This document shows positions 24,105 through 33,600 of a stretch of DNA of 64,000 bases, one piece after another. The notes beneath the pieces are model-generated. The model searched no databases, was not told where the DNA came from, and saw only the letters and a program-made list of their open reading frames with translations. The stretch comes from Pristionchus mayeri (lineage: Eukaryota; Nematoda; Chromadorea; Rhabditida; Neodiplogasteridae). The stretch is from contig BTRK01000003.1 of assembly GCA_036245805.1 (NCBI GenBank), positions 33,125,215 through 33,189,214 on the forward strand. Direction: 5' to 3'. How positions within the stretch are numbered: the stretch's first letter is position 1; each line of letters starts with the position of its first letter. Position numbers and translations under genes: made by a program.

Positions 24105-26397
24105 TCACGCTTTGCTCTTTTTCTTCTTGCCTGCCCGCAGCTTCTTCTCTTTCTCCTCCAGTATCTTCTTCCGGAACTCCTCCTCCCGCCGGGCACGACC
24201 CTTAATTAGGGAGTTAATTAATTAGATTATTAATTAGTTAATTAGTTAATAATTAATTAATCACTCACTTTCGTAAATCTCTTCCTGCGCATCTTGATCA
24301 GATAGTATTCTGCCATCTCTCGGTTCTTGCCTGGAATGTTTGGTTGCCGTACCCCATCCTCACACACCTATTGATGCTTCTGTAGCGTACTGTATCCTAC
24401 CGCACCCCTACGGCATCCATCTACCGTACCCTCATTCTCTCCTATTACTCACGCGCAAATATCTTGTTACCACCTCTGTAGCATACCGAACTGTAGACCT
24501 ATCATACTCGAATCGTACTCCGCCACTACCGTACCCCTAGAGTACTCCTACCGTAATCCCCCACTACCGTACCCTCCCTCTCTCCCTCACTCATGAGCTT
24601 CACTCATGTTGGTACTTATGCAGCGTACTGTATCTTACCGTATCCCTTCCCCTACCGTACCCCTCCCCGTACCGTACTCCTTCCCGTACCGTATCCCACA
24701 TCATTCGCTTGCCACCCGCCTGTTGGCACTTCTGTAGCACACTGTATCCTACAGTACTCCTTCACTACAGTGCCCCTACCGCACTCCTCTACTGCAGTAC
24801 CCCTGCCGTACTCCCCCACTACCCTATCCCTCCCTCCTACCATACTCCTCCACTACCGTACACCTACGGTACTCCTCCACTACAGTACCACCCCCAATCG
24901 TATCCCTACCGTTCTCCCAAACTATCGTACCATACCTCTCTCCATCTCACTCACGGGCCTCCCTCCTGTTGGCACTTATGTAGCGTACTGTATCCTACCG
25001 TACCCATTCCCATACCGTATTCTCCTTCCTACCATAATCCTCGACTACCGTATCCCTCCCTCACTCACGGGCTTCCCTCTTGTTCTGCATGTACCTCTGG
25101 AGCCATGCGCATCTTCCTTCCCCCGTTCTTCTTTTCCCCAACTATAACCGTTTTTGGTGCCAACACCCCTACCGTACCCACCCCTGCAACAGTATGCTAA
25201 AATATGGTACAGTATTCTACAGTATGCTACAGTTTCCCCCGCTCACTCACGGGCCTCCCTCTTGTTCTGCATGTACTTTTGGAGGACGACGCCGCCGCAG
25301 ATGAGCGTGAGCAGGCCGATGGAGACGTAGACGACGACGCGGATTGTCGACGACTGCAAGGGAGATCTTTGTAGTTAGCTCTTTCTAGTTGGATCTTAGA
25401 TCTTTGTACTATGATCTTCGAACTTTATACTTTGATCTTTTGAACTTGAACTCTGATGACTGATCTTTGTACTTTGATTCTGATCCTTGAATTTTTATCT
25501 GATTCAACGCTGATCTATTTGTGCTAAATCAATTAATTCTATGTATCCGACAATGATGTGCATATTTCAGGCAATTCCCAACCTTGATCTTTGATCTTTG
25601 ATCTTAAAAACTAAATAAAAGAACACCAACGTCTTTCAAATTGCCCGATTTGTCATTGTTCTGCACTTGGATTCTCTCAATGCACAAATACGACCACCCT
25701 TCCCTGAAATGATCTTTGATCTTTGAACATTTTGAATTTTTGGACTTCCCGCTAAGTAGGTCCCGACAATAAGGTTCAAATATTGAGTTGCTTTCTTTCC
25801 ATTTTCATTGCGGCACTCTATCAATATGGGTGTTTATTTAAAGGAGGAGTAAAGGCAAATGCGCGCCGGTTGAAATATGTTTCAATGAGAGAGAGAACTC
25901 TCTTCAAGTCGCATGCTCTCTCGCTCATTGCCTGACCTTTCCCTGATTTGGCTCCCAGCCAACTACCGATAGCTCTGTTCGGAATTGAGATATAAATGTG
26001 AAAATTTAGGAGCTTCTTATCGTTGGGGAGATTTAGACCATGCATATGAAAACTTCATAAATTGAATTTTGCCTTTACTCCTTCTTTAAACCCACGAGGT
26101 TATCGTGTCCTTCTTGTTTCTCCTGTTGTTGTGAGTTGCGTCCTTACAGGTACTGCTCACGCGTGCTGCAGAATATCGATTTTATGGTGCTACAGTACCC
26201 TCAGATGTCGAAGTCCTCTGATCTTCCGTAACCCCACAGCTTCGGAAATATCGATTTTATGCGCGGGTTACTGTATCCCACCGCGTACCTACTGCATCAA
26301 CGTCCTCGAGTAGGGCGAGTAGAAGGAAGAGGAGGAGGATGAGAAATCTTAATTATTAATTAAATAAATAAAAAATAAATAAAATAAAAAGCTCACA
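24105..26397 (-). CDS. Small single-pass membrane protein with basic C-terminus (unidentified)
   Basis: Three exons join in frame: 25353-25251, 24330-24269 and 24200-24105 (stop at 24105). They encode a transmembrane segment (VYVSIGLLTLICGGVVL), then a long charged helix (QKYMQNKREARKNREMAEYY) and a Lys/Arg tail ending AGKKKKSKA. An upstream exon ends at 26397 with residues HEEWSTDDEI before a GTGAGC donor, in matching phase 0. Its start codon was not found, so the 5' end is open. The topology suggests a short lumenal or extracellular N-terminus and a cytosolic basic coiled tail. No family recognised. The intron between 24331 and 25250 has been expanded by tandem repeats that copy the end of the preceding exon. 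Confidence 0.6.
24340..25245. repeat. Intronic tandem repeat built from exon tail plus CTACCGTA units
   Basis: About four to five degenerate units carry the words CTACCGTACCC, GTAGCGTACTGTATCC and, at each unit end, a copy of the exon tail with its donor (antisense CTCACGGGCYTCCCTC). The copy at 25065-25090 even keeps the codons for YMQNKREAR. Long plus-strand frames here (up to 184 codons, Pro/Tyr/Leu-rich) are repeat artefacts. Confidence 0.75.
25565..25725. repeat. GATCTTTGATCTTTG clusters
   Basis: TTGATCTTTGATCTTTGATC at about 25583 and a second block near 25709 belong to a dispersed motif found through much of the window, often in introns. Confidence 0.7.
25827..26094. mobile_element. 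MITE, 268 bp
   Basis: The ends are TGGGTGTTTATTTAAAGG and, inverted, TGGGTTTAAAGAAGG, each followed by AGTAAAGGCAAA. It lies in the first known intron of the membrane protein gene. Confidence 0.7.
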
Positions 26398-26667
26398 ATT
26401 TCATCGTCGGTCGACCACTCTTCGTGGAGGGAAGGGACGAGAGTGAGCGGAAAATGAATGGCGAACGAAGTTATTGGCACGCTTCCATCCAATTTGAATA
26501 GAAATTGGAAATTGGATTAGAGGTAATTGAATATGTCTACGTGTAGGATTGGTAAACAAGTATTGAGTTGTTGAATTGTACTTTGCTCTGCGATTTTCGA
26601 AATCACAACGTCTTCGACGTTCCTTAACCCCCTTGGTCTGGGTGGATCTGTGGACGCAGAATGATAA

Positions 26668-28144
26668 GAGCCCGATTCTCTAAAAGCCGAACAAATTGTG
26701 GCACAGCGTTTTTACGAAAATTTGTGAAAAGGGGTTCTCGAGGGTGCTGAACACAATGGTCAACTTCATTTAGCATCATCTTGACCGCTTAAGCCAGGTT
26801 ACATGTAGGCACCACCCACAATTCTATCCATATCTCAGATACCGATTCGTGAATCGTGTTCATACTTTCACATAGGCTGTAGCTGATGGCTATGAATCCA
26901 TCAATATCAAATTTGCATATATCGCCATTTGAAAAATGCATGAAAAATCAATTCTCGAATATAAGTCAAAAACTGAAAATACAAACGACATAGGCAGATA
27001 CCCCTTGCTCTAGCGATCATTTTTCGTATGCAGGGTATGGGGTTAAAGTTCCGCTCCTTAGAGTTATGATTATTTTAAAGTATCATTTATTGCGCGAGTG
27101 GGAAATGAAAAGAGTTTCACTCTCTCTTACGTGATTTTTGTTATTTTTGTCTTGGACTTTGCACGAGCGCTATTTACGTGAACTGGATGGTATTCTAATG
27201 AAAGACTATGTCACATAGTCTATGTGATCTGACTTTCTTCGCTCTTCACTTATCTGTCTCGTCTTCATCGGATCTCGGTTGCTCGATATGCTCTGCCACG
27301 TCGCGGAGCGGCAGAGCGACTTAAAGTACCCACGGACATTGGAGGAGGACACTTCAAGACATTGGAGGAGGAGAAGGAGGTGTCAGAAGATAAATCTATT
27401 GAGTACATGGACGAGCCCCCGGAGGAATCCAGAGACGAAATTGATCGCTTCGACTTGATGACGAAACTCGTTGAAACGAGCCTTCGTGAAATATTTAGCG
27501 AAGAAGAAGAATTGTAGGCGACATATTCAGCCTACTCACGCGCTGCCTCGTAGTATAAATATATTGTTTTAAAACACTTTCCGATAGTTCCGTAAATAGC
27601 GATCGTGCAAAGTTCAAGACAAAAATAACAAAAATCACGTAAGAGAGAGTGAAACTCATTTCATTTCCCTCTCTCTGCTCAAAATTGCGCGGCCAATGCG
27701 CAATAAATGATACTTTAAAATAATCATAACTCTAAGGAGCGGAACTTTAACCCCATACCCTGCATACGAAAAATGATCGCTAGAGCAAGGGGAATCTGCC
27801 TATGTCGTTTGTATTTTCAGTTTTTGACTTATATTCGAGAATTGATTTTTCATGCATTTTTCAAATGGCGATATATGCAAATTTGATATTGATGGATTCA
27901 TTGCCATCAGCTACAGCCTATGTGAAAGTATGAACACGATTCACGAATCGGTATCTGAGATATGAATAGAATTGTGGGTGGTGCCTACATGTAACCTGGC
28001 TTAAGCGGTGATGCTAAATGAGATGATGCTAAATGAATTTGATCATTGTGTTCAGCACCCTCGAGAACCCCTTTTCACAAATTTTCGTAAAAGCGCTGTG
28101 CCAGACCTTGTGGGTGATTGTTCGACTTTTAGAGAATCGGGCTC
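26668..28144. mobile_element. Foldback element, 1.48 kb, with coding-like centre
   Basis: Arms of about 520 bp (26668-27180 and 27590-28144) are near-perfect inverted repeats starting GAGCCCGATTCTC. ATAA flanks both ends (26664-26667 and 28145-28148), a probable 4-bp target duplication. The 400-bp centre is not repeated and carries a 95-codon open frame. No transposase seen. Confidence 0.8.
27233..27517 (+). CDS. Open frame of unknown origin inside the foldback centre
   Basis: The frame is open for 95 codons from a TGA to a TAG, without an ATG near its start. The first half is Arg/Leu-rich (RISVARYALPRRGAAERLK). The second is acidic and helical (EEEKEVSEDKSIEYMDEPP, then LMTKLVETSLREIFSEEEEL). 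The composition looks coding. It may be a captured host exon, a degenerate transposon protein or a chance frame. No family recognised. Confidence 0.35.
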   Translation, partial: LSSLFTYLSRLHRISVARYALPRRGAAERLKVPTDIGGGHFKTLEEEKEVSEDKSIEYMDEPPEESRDEIDRFDLMTKLVETSLREIFSEEEEL

Positions 28145-28174
28145 ATAACCTAAAATTGTACCCGGCCCCAGTAT

Positions 28175-28290
28175 GTTCACAACAGGTTCCCAAAATGTTC
28201 AGAAAAAAGTCAGTAAAAGTTCTGGAGAAGAGTCCATTTTGGTGAGCATACGGAAGGTAATTATCAGACGATGATCATCATATCAATGAG
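28175..28290. mobile_element. Half-copy of the Skp1-intron MITE family
   Basis: GGTTCCCAAAATGTTC, GTCCATTTTGGT and GACGATGATCATC match the right half of the 17.1-kb MITE in the same order. Confidence 0.45.
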
Positions 28291-28358
28291 TGCCCATATC
28301 AATGAACTGATGGAACGAAACAACTTATCAAACAAAACGAACGTGCACTTTTCCATAT

Positions 28359-29842
28359 TTAATCACCAAATAAATATTCGCTGAGCAGCGATTTGACATA
28401 ATTATGAGGAATGGACAAATTGAACTCAAATTCATACTCAAATCGACGTCGCACGCTATCAACTAGCGCTCTTTCCGTTTCCAATGTACGATAAATGACT
28501 CGGGCAAAGTACTCTCCAGAAATATTCAACAGGCTAATGAATTGAGGTAGGATCTCGCACCTAAAAGAAACTTGGCCTGCATGCACTGCCCTAGCATGGG
28601 ACAAATCGGAGATTTGCGAATCGAGTATGAAGAAGTGGAAGGCCTCTCGAGTAGCGACCATGTAGTTCTGGGCTATTATCCGCTCTTGCTCGCTCATGTT
28701 ATCGACGGTGATTTCGTCCTCCTCCGATGCTATAAAGGCCAATTCTGTCGATTATCTCAGATTGGAGATTCGATACTATGGTTGGCTTCTTGGGAAATGG
28801 TTTTTTCGTTCTACGCTCTCACTCCGATGAATCGGTGAGAAACTGCCAACCATCTTCGATATTTTTATAGGACGATGGACTTATTCGGCGTATTGGTGCG
28901 AATTAGGGCGGCAAGAACGGATCAGGGATACCCGTCCCGCAGACTCTCTTTTTCGGGTGACCCTCTCCGCACGTCGCGTGTCGCGACCTCTCTTAGGATG
29001 ACCCGCTTTCGCGCGCATGACCCGTCCATGACCCGTTTTTCGCGGTTAGAAGGGGGTCAGGAAAGACAGCGGGGGTCGAGGGAAGGGCGCGCATCATCGC
29101 ACCTCGATCAATTGTGATTACTACGCAATTCGTTTTCGGTAATCATGTTCGAAAATGATCATATGCATTTTCGAACCATGCCATAATAATATTACGTTTA
29201 TTTCAGAACTACAATATCAAAACTTTGATGCCAACAAAATTCAATTAATGAGAGCATATCTAAATGGAGAAAGAGAGTATAGTGGGGCGGAAAAGTTCAG
29301 GGTGATTATTTTTGTGCTCTCTCCAATCATTTCTTCTCACGGGCAAGCGCACTTGCGCGATGCTATGCGGCAAGCTTGTCTGTTCCCTTGCTAATTAGAA
29401 ACTTGAAACACTAAAAAATGTATTTTCAGTTGAAACATCATGCAAAGGAGAGTACTCGTCGAGCTTATTAATCCTTACACAGATTTTACGTTTGGAACAT
29501 GCGATAGCTGCGAAAAGGCTGCATGACCCGTATTTGACCCGTTCAAAACGGGTCACCCGAGAGAGCAACGCGACACGCGACGCGCGTCACGGGTCACTGC
29601 CACGACCCGTATCTGACCCGTTTTAGAGGGTCGAAAGGCCGACCCGTAATCCGTTCTTGCCGCCCTAGTGCGAATGATGTTGCTATTCGCCGTAGAAGGA
29701 GGGCGACAAAATGCAAAAAGTGCATGCAAGGCTGACCTGTGGCGTAAAAGTCGTTGACTACGGAATACAATCTAACGGCGTTCATGTTCCCATCAGCGAT
29801 GTCTTGAAGAATCGAAAAGATGTGCTCGCGAGAGTCATCCAT
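28359..29842 (-). CDS. Unidentified 163-aa helical protein, two exons
   Basis: Exon 1 (29842-29737) starts MDDSREHIFSILQD and ends with a GTCAGC donor. Exon 2 (28744-28359) follows a CAG acceptor in the right phase and is open for 128 codons to TAA. The protein is soluble and rich in amphipathic helix (ARVIYRTLETERALVDSVRR), without signal peptide, Cys/His metal site or known motif. The single intron (992 bp) is mostly a hAT-type element. Without it the intron would be about 220 bp. Function unknown; it may be lineage-specific. Confidence 0.6.
28904..29667. mobile_element. Non-autonomous hAT element, 764 bp, 8-bp target duplication
   Basis: The direct repeat GTGCGAAT lies at 28896-28903 and 29668-29675. 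Termini are TAGGGCGGCAAGAACGGAT and its exact complement, matching the hAT start pattern. Subterminal GACCCGT words repeat many times at both ends, as expected for transposase binding sites. No coding capacity. Confidence 0.9.
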
Positions 29843-29879
29843 GTCTGAAATTTATAATGAAGGAGTTAGTCTTTTTTTG

Positions 29880-30595
29880 AAAATTCAAAATTTCTGAAGA
29901 ATTCCCACAGACGGTGTATCACGGCCATGGGGGAAACGAGAGTCGAGACAGTTCAGGGACATATGTCAATTCCCTTAAATTCAAATGATCTCTCGCTTTT
30001 GAGGGAAGAAGTTTGCCAGCAAAAGGGCTGAGAAAAACATTATTGATTCGATCTTCACATTAGTTCCCATTTTACCGAAAATATTAGAAACGGAGTAATG
30101 TGGAAATTAAGAATAATACAGGTCAATGCGACAAAGAAACGATTAAATGGTAATAAATGAAGGCTCATACACATTCGGCCTCACTTCAAATGAATATTTG
30201 AGCATTTGCCCACTATCTCTCGCCCTTTCGCCCTTGGGGAGGGCGCACTTTCAGTGTAACTGCCTCGCTCTCTCTGGTCAAAACACTCTCTAGCAGTCTG
30301 ATACTCTCTCGAATCACAATGTTATCTCATCTTCCAAGAACGAGAGAGAGAGCAATGGAGAGGGAAGGAGAGAGGGGGTAGGGGAAGTGAAGAGACAAAG
30401 AACTTTGCTCTTCTCTCTTTCTCGGGCTGACTAGTGCCAGCCCTCCACTCAGACAGAGATCACTTGAAGCGGGAATGAGGGAGAAATTGTCTAACTCTCT
30501 CCTTTTTGCACGCTCTCTCCCTTTCTCTAACATGCGATACAATAGTATACGTTTCTTGCATTCTTTATCTACGTTTTTCATTGAAAGTAGACGCA
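29880..30595. other. Spacer between the unknown gene and the paralogue array
   Basis: No gene seen. A purine-rich stretch at 30330-30400 (GAGAGAGAGAGC...GGGAAGG) stands out. Confidence 0.4.
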
Positions 30596-30599
30596 AAGG

Positions 30600-30637
30600 G
30601 CACATTAGTGAACGACAGCATTGTCGTTCACTAATGT
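30600..30637 (-). repeat. Perfect hairpin downstream of copy A
   Basis: CACATTAGTGAACGACA and its exact complement are separated by GCAT. It starts about 55 bases after the copy A stop and is absent from the other copies, which share only GGGCACATTA. Confidence 0.75.
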
Positions 30638-30691
30638 GTGTGTGAATCAGAACTACGGTAGTTGGGCGGGGCGTCGGATGGGTCAGGATGA

Positions 30692-33600
30692 TTATCCGAT
30701 GCGCGATGCAATCTGCTCGAGTTGCTCCTGACTGACTCGGCCACTTCGCAGCACTGCGAGTGTCGAGAGACGAGTGAGGGAGGGCAGTCTGGAAATGGGG
30801 AAAATAATCGTAAAAACAATAATTTACCTACGCAGAAGGTGCGACAAAATATGAAAACACAAGTGATTAGAGATTGCAGCAGATAGGGAATGGAAATAAT
30901 GGAGTACCGGAAACATTAACATTGGATATATCGGTTATTGAACGTGAGAACATTATTTTCATATCGAAACTGCCGAAAATTGTGTTTTTCGGTGTTTTTT
31001 AGTTGAAATCAACTTCTCAAGAATTTGCCCAACATATATGTACTAGGGCAAGAGTCGCTTGTTCGGTTAAACATGAAAAACAGGGTCTTGATTTGCAATG
31101 AGAATAGAGAAACAATAAAAAGTGCTGATTTAGATGTTTAAATTTTTAAATCGCGGTTCCGAAATATCCTAATTACCTATTGATGGATGAATCTGTTCCT
31201 AAATATAACTGTGTTCTAAGATAGGAAGGTAGAAAATAATGAACCACTATTGAGCTCTCAAGGTCGATCTATACGTGTATAGTGTCAGAAAATATAAAAC
31301 AAGCATTTTCCAATTAGCGTAGTTTACCGATTTGGCCAAAATGTTAAGCGGGAATTCAGGGGACCAGAATTTCAGAAGAATCAAATTATATGGCTCTGTA
31401 ATAGGCTTCTCAATAATCCTTCACTTTTTGTCTCAATCTCATTTGTCCTTGGAGTTACGATCAATTTAATAGTATTGAAAATCAAGAACAATTTAGAGTT
31501 TGACTGTGAATAGTGTCATCCTAACTGATCGAATTGGCCCGATCTTGTATCGCGTAAAAAGTATTCCCAAGCCTTCATCAACTATGAATAACCGTTAGTT
31601 GATTGGCTGAATGAGATGGACGGGGTAGGTCAAAATGCCCGAACATTAAAATAGTCAGAAACTTTCGCACCAACCTAATATATTAACAAGAAAATAATCT
31701 CTCCAAAACAAATTTCAACGAAAATGCGGACCTGAGCGGGTGGCGGATAATATCAATCATATCCATCGATTCCATCACTTTAGATCCGATGGCACGACTC
31801 AGGCCCACTTTGTTCGTCTAAAATAATATTATTTAATTGATGAAGGAATCATTACATTCTTAATTGACTTTTTATGTGATTTTAATGTTTTCTAAAGCAA
31901 TGAAAGGAATGAAAATACTGTAACATGAACATTACCCTGGTAGCTAGTGCGAAGTGGGCTCCATTCGGGGGTACCGGCAACGTGGAGCTCTCAGTGTTCA
32001 CCGAAGACTGAATTTTGGCAGGTTGATTTGCATAAAAAATTAAATCTACCTCAACTCGGGTCCACTGCATGGTCTTCACATCGAGAATACCGAATCTAAA
32101 ATGTGTGTGCGATAAATTTCATATTTACTAAAAATATAACCTGAGGTGTGGTTCCTTCTGCGGATAGAGTAGCCAATTCTGGATTCCTTTCAACCATGGG
32201 TCAACCACTTCTTCCCAGTACCAGATCAGTCTGAAAGAAAAATTCAAAGATCGAGAGCCAAAGGTCAAAGGCCAAACGTCAAATATCCTACTTAGTGTGC
32301 ATCCAGTCATAGTCCACAGCACGATACCCGATCTAAAATGAGATGTATGGTTACAGCCAAGTTTTATAATCGATAGAGCAACCACTTCCGGTGATCAAGT
32401 AATTGTGCAAGCTTACTTCTCTGAAACGGAGCAGACCCGCTGCGAGAACGGCCTGCCATCCGCCAACTCTCTTGAAACTCGAGACAAGCGCCACCTTAAA
32501 AATATGTTTTCATCTTATTCTCTTTTAAATTATGTCTGTCATAATCATGCTCCTGGATTCTACATATTCAGCCCAACTTCTCTCCCGCCATCACTGTAGA
32601 TGATGTAGTCATTGATCGCATTGGACGGCGGATCGAATGGGCCAGGCGGCAACTTTACAAGTCGCATTGATCCTGTGCTGTAATCAATCGATGATTACCG
32701 TAATCAAATCACTATGAATGTGGCTAAATCGTTTGAATTTTCGACCGAAAGAGGATGTACGTCACACACACATCGTATCGATGACAATTATGAACTCATC
32801 GTCTCGACTGATAAATTCTCCTCCGTCATCAATATCGATGAAGTAGCCGACTTCCTTGAAAAACTTTTTTAGTAGGATTTTGAGAATGTGTGCAAAATTA
32901 TTTGTTGAAATCATTCTTGAAACTCTCACATTTTCGGAGTAGAAGAACGGTGATCCATGCCCAACTTCAGCGTCTGGTCGGTATAGCACGGGCAGCCACT
33001 GGTTCGCCTAAAATTTCGATAAGAAATACTGTGAACGTTTTAAAATATTCACGGCAAGAAGAAAGACAAAGAACATTAACAAGGTTGGTCACTCAAATAA
33101 TATACTGTTTGAAACTACCTGTTCTAGTAGATGTGATATGTCCCGCATGGCCTTTGTAGAGAGCGGGTCGACGGGAATTATGAACCCTGTGTAATGTACA
33201 ATTGTCTTTTAATGTATACACCTTGCATGTGATAGATGGGCTGAACAACGCTTTGAGGAGAACAAAAACAATGCTTTCCCCACCTTTTAAAATGATTTTT
33301 GTTTATTTCATTGAGACGGTAAACCTTTCTCTCTCAGCTATAGTTTGTATTTTTGACTATCAAGACTTGCCTGCACGATCCCCGAATCCCTTGCAATCGA
33401 CAAAGGCGCATTCCTGAAATCTTTTACCTATGAAATAATATTTCAGATGCATGAACATGAAAGGACAGTTTTTTTTTAAATTTTGAACGCGATGTTGATG
33501 AAAATTCTGTAGAATTCGTGCACTTGATCAATACTTTGTCTAATAATGTGCAGCCCTCAGCGACATCAAAGTTGACAGAGGTTGAATGTCCTCTATAGAA

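Noticed and set aside
24593..25147. 184-codon open frame, one of the longest in the window
   Set aside because: It is made of CTACCGTA/CCTCC minisatellite translated as Pro/Tyr/Leu/Thr repeats and lies antisense to an intron.
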